A DNA stretch of 64,000 bases from an uncultured Dialister sp. Its GTDB lineage: Bacteria; Bacillota; Negativicutes; Veillonellales; Dialisteraceae. A program made the translations under genes and the position numbers. Of the stretch, positions 44,020-52,485 are shown one piece after another. The notes below the pieces were generated by a model, which saw only the letters and a list, made by a program, of their open reading frames with translations, was not told the DNA's origin and did not search any database. The stretch covers positions 62,001-126,000 of the forward strand of contig CAKPQG010000001.1 in the NCBI GenBank assembly GCA_934178345.1, written 5' to 3'. How positions within the stretch are numbered: the stretch's first letter is position 1; each line of letters opens with the position of its first letter.

Positions 44020-44913
44020 ATGATGAACAGCATGACTGGTTTTGGCCGAGGGATCGGCGAAAGCGAGATCGGCTGCGTGACCGCAGAGATCAAAGCGGTG
44101 AACAGCCGGTTTTTGGAAATCAATATCAGAAGTGACCATTTTTCCGGCAGCTTGGAGGAAATCGCCCGTGCAGCGGCCAAGAAAACACTTTCGCGCGGAA
44201 AATTGAATATTTTTCTGACTTTTACGCCGGCCGCTTCCGCGAGTGCGACGCATGTCGAAGTGAATGAAGGTCTGCTCTCTGCCTATCTTTCTGCTTTAGC
44301 TGATATCAGCGGAAGAAAAGGCGTGAAGAAAGGGAAAGTGCATGTCTCTGACCTGCTCTCTCTGCCGGAACCTTTCCTCACTGTCAGAAAAGAGGATGTG
44401 TCAGAGGAAGAGATGGCACCGCTGGTGAAAGCGGCGATGGAGGGGGCGCTTGTCTCGCTCATCGAAATGCGGCAGCGTGAGGGTCATAACCTGAAAGTTG
44501 ATCTGAAGCAGCGTCTGGCATTCCTGCGGGAAAAGCTCGCTTTCCTGCTCTCCCGTCAGGATCTTGCAGCCAAAGCCTATGAAGAGCGCCTGCGCCAGCG
44601 CATGGAAAAGATCCTGGAACAGATGAACTTCGAGGTCGATGAAGGCCGTATTCTGGAAGAAGTCGCCCTTTTCTCCGAAAAAACGGACTACACGGAAGAA
44701 GTCGTCCGTTTGGCAAGCCATCTGGATCAGTTCGATGCCATGCTCGAGAGCGAAGAGCCCATCGGACGAAAGCTCGATTTCCTTCTGCAGGAAATCAATC
44801 GCGAAGCCAATACGACAGCGTCCAAGGCGAGCGATCCGGAAGTCATCGATACCGTCATTCAGGTCAAAACCGAGCTGGAGAAGATCCGTGAGCAGGTACA
44901 GAATATTGAGTGA
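44020..44913 (+). CDS. yicC: YicC/YloC family endoribonuclease
   Basis: A 297-residue protein. NSMTGFGRG at the start, IKAVNSRFLEINIR (about residue 24) and the C-terminal GRKLDFLLQEINREANTTASKASD are conserved marks of the YicC/YloC family, members of which act as endoribonucleases. AAGGAG precedes the ATG at 44020; the next codon, ATG 44023, is equally possible. It follows dapF across the short MITE remnant. Confidence 0.92.
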   Translation: MMNSMTGFGRGIGESEIGCVTAEIKAVNSRFLEINIRSDHFSGSLEEIARAAAKKTLSRGKLNIFLTFTPAASASATHVEVNEGLLSAYLSALADISGRKGVKKGKVHVSDLLSLPEPFLTVRKEDVSEEEMAPLVKAAMEGALVSLIEMRQREGHNLKVDLKQRLAFLREKLAFLLSRQDLAAKAYEERLRQRMEKILEQMNFEVDEGRILEEVALFSEKTDYTEEVVRLASHLDQFDAMLESEEPIGRKLDFLLQEINREANTTASKASDPEVIDTVIQVKTELEKIREQVQNIE

Positions 44914-44940
44914 CTGGTGACTAGGGATTAGGGATTAGAT

Positions 44941-44991
44941 AAAAAGCAAGAAAAAAGCAGCGACTTACTCGCTGCTTTTTTCTTGCTTTTT
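44941..44991. terminator. Long bidirectional terminator between yicC and queF
   Basis: A 23-bp perfect stem: 44941-44963 (AAAAAGCAAG...GCAGCGA) with 44969-44991 around CTTAC. A- and T-runs serve both converging genes. The last bases overlap the queF stop. Confidence 0.95.
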
Positions 44992-45484
44992 ATCTATTGT
45001 TTACCATTTCCGGATTCATATCATGATGCAGGAGACGGAAGCGGGCAAAGTCTTTCCACTCGGTATCCGGTGTGCCGTAGTTGCAGTACGGGTCGATGGA
45101 GAGTCCGCCGCGGGGGAGGAATTTGCCCCATACTTCGATATAGCGTGGATGGAGAAGCTCGATGAGGTCACTCATGATGATATTCACGCAGTCCTCATGG
45201 AAATCGCCGTGATTGCGGAAGCTGAAAAGATAGAGCTTCAGGGACTTACTTTCCACCATGTACTGATCAGGGATATAGGAAATATAAATGGTCGCAAAGT
45301 CCGGCTGCCCCGTCTTTGGACAGAGGCTGGTGAATTCCGGACAGTTGAACTTGATGAAATAGTCACGATCTGCGTGCTTATTGGGGATGCGTTCCAAAAG
45401 CTGAGGATTGTAGTCATAGGTGTACTTGGTATTCTGGCTTCCCAGCTGCTTCAGCTGGTCCAAGCCTTCGCGTGTTTCTGTCAT
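44990..45484 (-). CDS. queF: NADPH-dependent 7-cyano-7-deazaguanine reductase QueF (short form)
   Basis: Reduces preQ0 to preQ1 in queuosine synthesis. The 164-residue length is the unimodular T-fold type found in Gram-positives. The catalytic Cys is in LCPKTGQPD (about residue 55), and ESKSLKLYLFSFRNHGDFHED is the QueF signature. The start at 45484 has AAAGGAC upstream. No other queuosine genes are nearby, and no clear preQ1 riboswitch is seen in the 60 bases before it. Confidence 0.95.
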   Translation of the reverse strand: MTETREGLDQLKQLGSQNTKYTYDYNPQLLERIPNKHADRDYFIKFNCPEFTSLCPKTGQPDFATIYISYIPDQYMVESKSLKLYLFSFRNHGDFHEDCVNIIMSDLIELLHPRYIEVWGKFLPRGGLSIDPYCNYGTPDTEWKDFARFRLLHHDMNPEMVNNR

Positions 45485-45840
45485 AGGTGAAGTCCTTTGC
45501 TATAAAAAATAAGGGAAATGAGTATAGATAGTATGTTGGCAGGTTCAGAGGGGGAGGGCGTGGGGCGTTTCGTCCCTTGATGGTGTATGAAAGCTTTGAT
45601 TGAATGAGAAATTAGAAATGAGAAATGCGAAATGGTGGTGCGGCGCACAAGAATATAGAAGCGCCGCAAAATTTTGATAGGGCTTCGCGCCGTCGTTATC
45701 GGAAGCGATGGCGAGAGATCTCTCTTGCAGAACGGTCGGCTAACTGCTCTATTTCAATGACCGGTTGCTTCTAATCCCTAGCTACCAGTCACCAGTCACT
45801 AGTCACTAGTCACCCCTAATCCCTGCGTGTACCTGCCTTT
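45485..45840. repeat. Intergenic composite repeat, reverse orientation
   Basis: No gene. GGGGCGTTTCGTCCCTTGAT piece, GAGAAAT heptads (about 45605-45632), a GCGGCGC/GCGCCGC palindrome (45640-45667), a GGCTTCGCGCCGTCGTTATC segment like that at 340-360, and CCAGTCA heptads (about 45780-45812). Confidence 0.78.
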
Positions 45841-47418
45841 TCACAGTTTCCCCGCGACTTCGACGAGCTCATTTCTATGGCTGCTTCCGGGGAACCACTG
45901 GATGCGGAAGGGGAGATGGAATGTTTTCTCGAAGTCCTTGACAAACGACGCTGTCGCGTGAGCAGGGACATCGAAATTTTCCCGATCTGTATAGACGCGA
46001 AGATCCATCGCAGCCTTGTAGGAGGTACAGATGACACGGGTGATGCAGTGCTCCTGACTTTCATCGAGGCCTTCCGCCATGGCAAGGAAGAGGGAGAGGA
46101 TGCGGACCTGACGCATCTGTGCGGCTGTCAGGATATGTGCCTGCCCATTCGCTTTGAGGTACTTTCCGGAGTATCCATGGTGAAAAGCGCAGATCAAAGC
46201 GCACATCACTTGTTCGCTGTGTGTCCAGCCGAAGATATGAGCATTCGCTGTCATGTAGCAGCTGTGGCGGGCGTGGCTGTAGTAATTGATCAGATTTCCT
46301 ATGTCATGCAGGCGGGCTGCCGCGGCGAGAATATCACGCATGCGCGGGTCGAGCTTGTGGACTTTCTGCCACTGGTCGAACATGGCAAGTGCAGTCACGG
46401 TGACATACTTGGTGTGGAAATCATAGGTGATCGGAAGAGTATCGAGATAATTCTGCACCGAGCAGCGGAGCATGTCGTGCTGCTTTTCTCCGTTTTTGTC
46501 ATAGATGGGGTCATAGTAGTGGAAGAAAAGCCCTTCACGCAGGCCGCAGCCGGAAATCGTGAGATACGATGCCTTCGCTTTCCGCAGGATTTCCTGAATG
46601 ACGAGCGCGCCTGCGATGATGATGTCGGCACGCTCGGAAGAGAGCCCGTTGATTTTCTGCCGCTCCTCATAGGATTTCCCTGTGATCATGCGGACTTCTT
46701 CGAAGACATCTTCGACCGGGAAGCGATAGTTGTGGAGCTTCGGCAGCGGATAATTCACCGCGCGCTGGTGGATCTTGGCGAGATTTCGGACAGTACCGCC
46801 GATGCCGATGACAGGCAGCGGCTCGCTGGGGAACCACTCGACTTTGGAAAGGACATTCTGGATGAAGCGCTGGATGGTTTCGATTTTATCCTGATTCACA
46901 TCGCGAGAGGACTGGAACATCTCCGTCAGCGTCACCGCACCGATCGGGATGCTGATCGAATGGATGCGTTTTTTGTCTTTGACAAGGGAGATTTCTACGC
47001 TTGCCCCGCCCAGATCGAAGAGGAGGAAATCCTTCTGATCGATGGTGTGGCTGACGCCGGAAAAGCCGAGCGCGGCCTCGGCCTTGCCGCTGATGATCGT
47101 CATGGGGATGCCTGTCGACATGCGGACGCGCTTCAAGAAGGAAGCCCCGTTGATGGCATTTCTGACGGCGGCTGTCGCGACAGCGAGTACCTTTTTGATC
47201 TTTTGCACTTCGATGATATGGGAGTAAACCGTAAGGCATTGGAGCGCCCGCTGCTGTGCTTCCTCTGTCAGAAGACGGGAGGAGAGCGTCATCCCCTCCG
47301 CCAGACGGATAGATTTCTTTTCCTGATAAATCAGTTTGTAAGCGCCGTGCTCTCCGATCTGCATGATGATGAAACGGATAGAGTTCGAGCCTAAGTCAAT
47401 GATCGCGATGCGTTCCAT
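45841..47418 (-). CDS. ppx: Exopolyphosphatase / pppGpp phosphohydrolase family protein with HD domain
   Basis: A 525-residue Ppx/GppA protein that shortens polyphosphate or hydrolyses pppGpp. The ASKHA fold gives DLGSNSIRFIIMQIG (residues 7-21), FLLFDLGGASVEISLV (about residue 130) and GIGGTVRNLAKIHQR (about residue 201). A C-terminal HD domain (about residues 305-520) has RLHDIGNLINYYSHARHSCY and FHHGYSGKY. Whether it prefers polyphosphate or pppGpp cannot be read from sequence. The start at 47418 has AAGGAGA upstream. Confidence 0.9.
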   Translation of the reverse strand: MERIAIIDLGSNSIRFIIMQIGEHGAYKLIYQEKKSIRLAEGMTLSSRLLTEEAQQRALQCLTVYSHIIEVQKIKKVLAVATAAVRNAINGASFLKRVRMSTGIPMTIISGKAEAALGFSGVSHTIDQKDFLLFDLGGASVEISLVKDKKRIHSISIPIGAVTLTEMFQSSRDVNQDKIETIQRFIQNVLSKVEWFPSEPLPVIGIGGTVRNLAKIHQRAVNYPLPKLHNYRFPVEDVFEEVRMITGKSYEERQKINGLSSERADIIIAGALVIQEILRKAKASYLTISGCGLREGLFFHYYDPIYDKNGEKQHDMLRCSVQNYLDTLPITYDFHTKYVTVTALAMFDQWQKVHKLDPRMRDILAAAARLHDIGNLINYYSHARHSCYMTANAHIFGWTHSEQVMCALICAFHHGYSGKYLKANGQAHILTAAQMRQVRILSLFLAMAEGLDESQEHCITRVICTSYKAAMDLRVYTDRENFDVPAHATASFVKDFEKTFHLPFRIQWFPGSSHRNELVEVAGKL

Positions 47419-47636
47419 GGAGTCTCCTTAAAGAATAAGAAATGGATCAGCGGGGGTCGCGTCCCGCGTTTTCACACATTTCGCTCTATGATCTTATTGT
47501 TGTTCTTTTCTATTCTACAACATTCGCGAAATGCTGAAAAGGGGCGTGATGGTCGCGAATTTCCGCTCATTGTGATATACTTTTGTAGAAAAGTACTTCT
47601 ATTATGGTTTGATAGAAGGAGGATAAGGAGGATTAT

Positions 47637-48530
47637 ATGAATTCCGACACACTCATCTGGCCCGCCGTTTTTTTAGGCATGTACCTGTTTCTGGAATCGC
47701 TGGACTGGGGGCTTTCACTCGCTGCTCCCTTTGTCGCAAGAAATCAGGAAGAGAACAAAGCGGTGCTCTCTCTTTTAAAACCGGGCATCGATCTCAATGA
47801 AGCCTGGCTGATTTTTGGATTGTCGCTTGTCGCATCGGCTGTGCCGGCGGCTGCGGGAGGTGCGATGCATGACTCTGTCATGGCCATGCTTTCTGTGGCT
47901 GTCGTGGGCGGGGCGCTTCGCATCCTGGCGGCTTTCTTTAAGAATGTTTTCGGAAGTGCGCTGATTCTGAAAGGGATGAGTCTCTATTCCGTTCTGGCTC
48001 TCTTCGTGATCGGACTTTCCGGCGGCGCTATGGTGACTGGCGGAAATCTGATGTCCGGGGTGGGGATCGTGCTCTCGCTCTGGCTCATTCTGGCCTGTTT
48101 CCAGCTCGCTGCCCTCTACGGTGCGGTGAAGATCGTAAATCCGCTCGGCGAGCGCTGCCGCGCAGCCTTTCTGGTATCGAGCATCCTGCAGCTGGTCTTC
48201 TTCCTCTGTATGGCATTCCTGCTGAAAGGGGACATCGCTGATGGCCCGCTTTCTGGTTTCTTCTGGATCGGTCTTGCCGTTTCGTCTGTTTTGAGCATCG
48301 CCGCCTTCTTCCTTGCCCGCATGCGCCGCACCATCGTCGCACTGGCAGCGCTTTACATTTCGACCTTCTTCTCCGTCAGCCTGTATGCCGCCGGACTTTC
48401 ATCCAAGCTGCAGGGCGCATCTACGCCGGATCCCATGGTGATGGCCGTCATCACCGGATGGACCGTCGCTGTCCTCCTCTGGCGTCTCTATCGGAAGAAA
48501 GTGGACTATGAGTGGAAGGACCATATCTGA
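47637..48530 (+). CDS. CydB-like membrane protein without a CydA partner
   Basis: A 297-residue protein with about eight membrane helices. The N-terminus FLGMYLFLESLDWGLSLAAP followed by LLKPGIDLNEAWLIFG matches the start of cytochrome bd oxidase subunit II (family pattern FFFLEGFDFGVG ... GPVWDGNEVWLI). The rest is diverged and it is slightly shorter than CydB. No subunit I gene (cydA) or cydCD is in the window. It could be part of a split oxidase or a recruited membrane protein. AAGGAGG is placed before the ATG. Confidence 0.65.
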   Translation: MNSDTLIWPAVFLGMYLFLESLDWGLSLAAPFVARNQEENKAVLSLLKPGIDLNEAWLIFGLSLVASAVPAAAGGAMHDSVMAMLSVAVVGGALRILAAFFKNVFGSALILKGMSLYSVLALFVIGLSGGAMVTGGNLMSGVGIVLSLWLILACFQLAALYGAVKIVNPLGERCRAAFLVSSILQLVFFLCMAFLLKGDIADGPLSGFFWIGLAVSSVLSIAAFFLARMRRTIVALAALYISTFFSVSLYAAGLSSKLQGASTPDPMVMAVITGWTVAVLLWRLYRKKVDYEWKDHI

Positions 48531-48624
48531 TTTGTGTTCATGACCGTTGGATATAGCTTATGGGGTGTGCCGCCCCTTGATGAATGAAAGATATGCCCAT
48601 AAGAAATGAGAAGAGGTGAATCAC

Positions 48625-48798
48625 ATGGGTGAATTATATAAGACACAGCATACCATCGATGAAATGCTGGATCGCATGGGAGTGAAGATCGTCCTTGACT
48701 CGGAGCATCTTACCGAAGAAGATCGATTCGAGGCAGAAAAACAGGGAGCTTCCGTCGTGCTGAAAAAAGTATCCGATAAAGAGAAAGGGAAAGAGTAA
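48625..48798 (+). CDS. Small hypothetical protein
   Basis: A 57-codon frame (MGELYKTQHTIDEMLDRMG...) rich in charged residues, probably helical, with no membrane segment. AGAGGTG lies 7 bases before the ATG at 48625; an in-frame GTG at 48616 is possible. It is followed by a strong terminator, which supports a real transcript. No family recognised. Confidence 0.5.
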   Translation: MGELYKTQHTIDEMLDRMGVKIVLDSEHLTEEDRFEAEKQGASVVLKKVSDKEKGKE

Positions 48799-48820
48799 CT
48801 GACTTACCTTTTTAGACAAC

Positions 48821-48858
48821 AAAAAAGAGGAAATCCGTGATGGATTTCCTCTTTTTGT
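48821..48858. terminator. Bidirectional terminator before bofA
   Basis: AAAAAGAGGAAATCC (48822-48836) pairs with GGATTTCCTCTTTTT (48842-48856). It serves the converging small gene and the dnaX-ebfC-recR-bofA unit. Confidence 0.93.
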
Positions 48859-48864
48859 TTGCTC

Positions 48865-49119
48865 TCAATGACCGATCACATCCAGAATGGCCAGGATGAG
48901 CGTGCCGGGGACGCCGAAAATAGCGACCACGATGCCATGCATCGTATTCCATACCATGTGGGTGATGCCGAGCGTATTCAAAAGCCAGAAGAGCACACCG
49001 CCCATGATGATATTTCCGATGATTTTTTTCACAAATTTGGCGAAGAGCAGGAATGCCATGACGACCATGAGGACGCTGGCAATGCCGTACCCGCCAAGTC
49101 CGCCTAACGATTCAAGCAT
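48865..49119 (-). CDS. bofA: BofA-family integral membrane protein
   Basis: An 84-residue protein with two or three membrane helices (GIASVLMVVMAFLLFAKFVKK and a GVLFWLLNTLGI stretch, then GIVVAIFGVPGTLILAIL). In spore formers BofA inhibits processing of pro-sigma-K. The gene lies next to recR in many Firmicutes whether or not they form spores. Its role in this organism is unknown. Confidence 0.78.
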   Translation of the reverse strand: MLESLGGLGGYGIASVLMVVMAFLLFAKFVKKIIGNIIMGGVLFWLLNTLGITHMVWNTMHGIVVAIFGVPGTLILAILDVIGH

Positions 49120-49171
49120 ATATTTTCTCCAGTAAACCTATGGCTGCAGGCAGAAACAGCCGCCTGCATGC

Positions 49172-49762
49172 TCATACTTCTTTTCTGTTTTCCACCGCGC
49201 CGGCAAGGGTCATGCTGTCAGCGAAGCCGATATCACCGCCGACAGGGATACCGCGGCCGATGCGGGTGACTTTGATGCCGGACGGCTTGATGAGGCGGGT
49301 GAGGTAGAAGGCCGTGGCCTCGCCTTCCGTATCGGGGTCAGTCGCCAGGATGACTTCCTTCACAGTCTCATCCTTCAAGCGTTCCAGAAGCTCTTTGATC
49401 TTCAGGTCTTCCGGGCCGATACCATCCAGCGGCGAGAGCGCGCCATGCAGTACGTGATACAGACCGTGATACTCATGACTCTGCTCGAGTGCCATGACAT
49501 CCTGCGGCTGCTCGACCACGAGGATGACCGAGTGGTCACGTCGCGCATCGCTGCAGATATCACAGGGATTGCTCGTGGAAAGATTGCAGCACACCGAGCA
49601 GTAGCAGATCTTGCTTCTGGCTTCTTCGATGGCATGAAGGAAATCGCGGACTTCGCTTTCCGGACGCTCCATCATGAAGTAGGCCAGACGGCGGGCGCTC
49701 TTGACGCCGATGCCAGGAAGTTTTCTGAACTGCTCAGCGACCAGCTCGAGTTCCTGATTCAT
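49172..49762 (-). CDS. recR: Recombination protein RecR
   Basis: A 196-residue partner of RecO/RecF in loading RecA at gaps. The N-terminal helix-hairpin-helix (FRKLPGIGVKSARRLAYFM), the zinc finger (CYCSVCCNLSTSNPC and DICSD) and the Toprim domain (ILVVEQPQDVMALEQ, ATDPDTEGEATAFYL) are in order. Its start overlaps the ebfC stop by one base (TAATG). Confidence 0.96.
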   Translation of the reverse strand: MNQELELVAEQFRKLPGIGVKSARRLAYFMMERPESEVRDFLHAIEEARSKICYCSVCCNLSTSNPCDICSDARRDHSVILVVEQPQDVMALEQSHEYHGLYHVLHGALSPLDGIGPEDLKIKELLERLKDETVKEVILATDPDTEGEATAFYLTRLIKPSGIKVTRIGRGIPVGGDIGFADSMTLAGAVENRKEV

Positions 49763-50088
49763 TAGAACATGCCGCCAGGAAGCCCCAAGCCGCCCGTCAC
49801 TTCGCTCATGCCCTTCTGTACCATTTCATCGGCTTTCTTGCTGGCTTCATTGAAAGCGGTGGTGATGAGGTCTTCGAGCATTTCCGGATCTTCCGGATCG
49901 ATCGCATCTTTTGCGATTTTCAGGGAAACAACCTGCTTATCTCCATTCAGGGTGAGAGCGATTGCGCCGCCGCCGACAGAGACGTCTACGGTCTGCTGCT
50001 TCAGCTCTTCCTGCTTCTTCTGCAAGTCTTCCTGCATTTTACGAGCTTTTTTCAGCATATTCTGCATCTGGGCTTTATTTCCGAACAT
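49762..50088 (-). CDS. ebfC: YbaB/EbfC family nucleoid-associated protein
   Basis: A 108-residue DNA-binding protein: a long first helix (QNMLKKARKMQEDLQKKQEELK), a central sheet (GGGAIALTLNGDKQVVSLKI) and a second helix ending in GLGLPGGMF. The gene between dnaX and recR is a standard arrangement. AAGGAGG lies upstream of the start at 50088. Confidence 0.94.
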   Translation of the reverse strand: MFGNKAQMQNMLKKARKMQEDLQKKQEELKQQTVDVSVGGGAIALTLNGDKQVVSLKIAKDAIDPEDPEMLEDLITTAFNEASKKADEMVQKGMSEVTGGLGLPGGMF

Positions 50089-50255
50089 AATGAGATCCTC
50101 CTTTGGGAACCTTACAATAATAATATTGTGCTTTTGAAATAGAAGGGGGCAGACATGGGAATGAGTAGGGGATGTATAGAAATGATGGTCATCACCGATT
50201 CCCGATTCCTAATCCCTAGCTACTAGCTACTAGTCCCTAGTTACGCGCCCCGCTC

Positions 50256-52211
50256 CTAGTCTGTAACCTTTTCATATATATCACAGTCAGGCAGGATTTT
50301 CAAGGCTTCTTTCAAAGATGGGTCATCCCGATCGGGAGCCTTGAGGTCTTTTTCCTTGACCAGCTGGTAGCCGTCTGCCGGATCCGCCTTCTTTCTCGGA
50401 GATGCCTCGCTTACGGGGGACACCGGTGCTTTCTCTTCCTTTGCCTGTTTTCCTGCGGCAAGAAGTGCCAGGACATCCGCCTCTTCCGTACCGCCCTTCA
50501 GGACAACATGAAGGGTGACGGGAGAGCCGATGATTTTTTGAAAAGCCTCGGCCGCCATCTTTTGGTACGACTTGTTGTTTCCGGCAGAGACCAGCCACTG
50601 CTGCGGAGAAGAAACGATGGCGCGCTGCGGCGTAAGATAGAGGAGTACACCTTTCTGATAGCAGGTCAGCATATCGATGCGGTTGATGTCATGGAAATAG
50701 CTGAGCACCTTCTGCCAAATGGCAGGATAGGTCGCAGGGTCGAGCAGATCGGCAGGGGCCATACTCTCTCCCTTTGGCGCCGCTTCGGTCGCCGTGGTCT
50801 TGGCAGACTGGGAAGGCGTGGGGGACGGTGGATTTCTTTGTTCAGCCGGTTTTGGTTTAGGAGAAGGCGCAAAGGCAGGCTCTTTTTCGGGAAGCGCCTG
50901 AGACTCCGGTAAAGGCGGGGGCGGCGGCATCATGGATACCGGCTCGCGCTCCGGCGCGGGGGCGGCGATCGGGATGGGCGGATCGAAAGAGGGAGCGGCA
51001 GCAAGCGGCTTGAAAGAGGGCGCGGCAGCGGGCACCTGCCCGGAGAGTTTTCCTTTTTTCAGAGCCTCGATCTCTTTTTCCAGCTGGCTGACTCGTTCTG
51101 CCAGACTATCTACGGCAGCGGAACCTTTCAGACGGCAGAGATGAAGAAGCCCCATCTCCGCACTCATACGAGGCGACGAGCTTCTTCGCGTCTCGGTCAG
51201 TGACTGGTGGAGATAGTCGAAAAGACTATCCAGATAGGCTTCTGAAATTTTGGCAGCATCCTCTCTCAAAAGGCCGATATTCTTTCCATAGGCAGAAAGC
51301 TCCGGCGCATTTGGCTCGATGCGACAGATCATCAGATTTCTGAAATGCTCCAAAAGATCACGAAGAATGGCGGCAGGCTCTTTGCCGCTTTGCAGAATGC
51401 GGTAGAAGAGGGTCAGTGTCTCACCGCTTTCTCCATTGAAAATATGATGCGACAAGGCAATGATCTGGTCTTTTCCGGTCAGTCCGAGAAGGTCGTAGAC
51501 CTCCGCCGCATCGAGTGTCGCTGCTTCGGTCGCAGAGGAGCACTGGTCAAGCAGCGAGAGCGCATCTCTGAGACCGCCGTCGGCGCGGACAGCGATGAGA
51601 TCCGCCGCATCCTCTGTGAGCGGCATGCCGCTTTCTTTGGCGATATAGAGCAGGTGCTGCTTGATGTCTTCCACGGAAATGCGGTGAAATTCGTAACGCT
51701 GGCAGCGGGAGAGAATGGTGAGCGGGATTTTCTCCGGCTCGGTGGTGGCCAGAATGAAAAGCACGTGGCTCGGCGGCTCCTCCAGCGTTTTCAAGAGGGC
51801 ATTGAAGGCTTCCTTCGTCAGCATGTGTACTTCATCGATGATGTACACTTTCTTGCGGCAGGCGGCGGGAAGTGTCCTGACAGACTCTTTCAGGGCACGG
51901 ATTTCTTCGATGCCCCTGTTTGATGCGGCATCGATCTCATAGACATCGAGACTCGCGCCCGCATTGATTTCCCGGCAGATTTCGCAGCTGTTGCAGGGAT
52001 TGCCTTCTTCGAGATGTTCACAATTCACAGCCTTGGCGAGGATTTTGGCCATGCTGGTCTTTCCCGTGCCGCGTGGGCCGGAGAAAAGATAGGCATGCGC
52101 CAGCCGATCCTGCTCGATGGCACGCTGGAGCGGGATGGAAATATGCTTCTGCCCGACCACTTCACTGAAAGTGCGGGGACGCCATTTTCTATAAAGTGCG
52201 AGATAGGCCAT
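50256..52211 (-). CDS. dnaX: DNA polymerase III gamma/tau subunit
   Basis: A 651-residue clamp-loader subunit. The AAA+ domain has GPRGTGKTSMAKILAKAV (about residue 44), a zinc module (CEHL...CNSCEIC) and DEVHMLTKEAFNALLKTLEEPP; SRCQRYEFHRI is the sensor region. Domain III follows; residues about 410-530 are a Pro/Ala-rich linker, then a tau-like C-terminus. The ATG at 52211 has GAGGAGG upstream. A run CTGAAAAAAGG occurs near 51047-51057 but is not in the phase needed for a classical A-AAA-AAG slip. It lies downstream of the SRP RNA. Confidence 0.94.
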   Translation of the reverse strand: MAYLALYRKWRPRTFSEVVGQKHISIPLQRAIEQDRLAHAYLFSGPRGTGKTSMAKILAKAVNCEHLEEGNPCNSCEICREINAGASLDVYEIDAASNRGIEEIRALKESVRTLPAACRKKVYIIDEVHMLTKEAFNALLKTLEEPPSHVLFILATTEPEKIPLTILSRCQRYEFHRISVEDIKQHLLYIAKESGMPLTEDAADLIAVRADGGLRDALSLLDQCSSATEAATLDAAEVYDLLGLTGKDQIIALSHHIFNGESGETLTLFYRILQSGKEPAAILRDLLEHFRNLMICRIEPNAPELSAYGKNIGLLREDAAKISEAYLDSLFDYLHQSLTETRRSSSPRMSAEMGLLHLCRLKGSAAVDSLAERVSQLEKEIEALKKGKLSGQVPAAAPSFKPLAAAPSFDPPIPIAAPAPEREPVSMMPPPPPLPESQALPEKEPAFAPSPKPKPAEQRNPPSPTPSQSAKTTATEAAPKGESMAPADLLDPATYPAIWQKVLSYFHDINRIDMLTCYQKGVLLYLTPQRAIVSSPQQWLVSAGNNKSYQKMAAEAFQKIIGSPVTLHVVLKGGTEEADVLALLAAGKQAKEEKAPVSPVSEASPRKKADPADGYQLVKEKDLKAPDRDDPSLKEALKILPDCDIYEKVTD

Positions 52212-52294
52212 AAGATCGGATGCCTCCTCAAGATCAAAGATAGAAATAGGTAAAAAGATGCCGCGATGAACGAGGCCGTTTGTGCAACAAAAAA

Positions 52295-52447
52295 GACTTA
52301 TGCAAGCGTGATTTATGACAGCCTCCAGGATGCACCGTGGCACATGGAAAGAGCCACTTATTGCTGCTTCCTCTCGGACCTGACAAGATTCATGGGATCC
52401 CATTGCACGGGACCCGGAGACTGCCATAAATCACGACTGCATAAGTC
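52295..52447 (-). ncRNA. ffs: Signal recognition particle RNA (4.5S-like)
   Basis: On the minus strand the SRP domain IV hairpin is clear: GTCAGGTCCGAGAGGAAGCA followed by GCAATAAG. Outside it the two arms pair for a long way: CGTGATTTATGGCAG near the 5' end with CTGTCATAAATCACG near the 3' end, then GACTTATGCA with TGCATAAGTC. About 153 nt, longer than the 114-nt E. coli RNA but with no obvious Alu domain. A run of U directly follows the closing stem, so the RNA's own stem should act as its terminator. ffs before dnaX is typical of Firmicutes. Confidence 0.93.
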
Positions 52448-52456
52448 GATGGGGAT

Positions 52457-52485
52457 ATTATACTATACCGATGCCCATTTGTAAA
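52457..52485 (-). promoter_or_regulatory. Promoter of the SRP RNA gene
   Basis: On the minus strand TTTACA (52480-52485) and TATAAT (52457-52462) are separated by exactly 17 bases, placing the start about 7-10 bases downstream at the 5' arm of the SRP RNA. Confidence 0.88.

Noticed and set aside
45485..45545. A preQ1 riboswitch before queF
   Set aside because: The expected short C-rich hairpin and A-rich tail pairing could not be found.
51040..51060. Programmed -1 frameshift site in dnaX
   Set aside because: CTGAAAAAAGG is present but the A-AAA-AAG heptamer is not in the reading phase required, and no stimulatory stem was clear.
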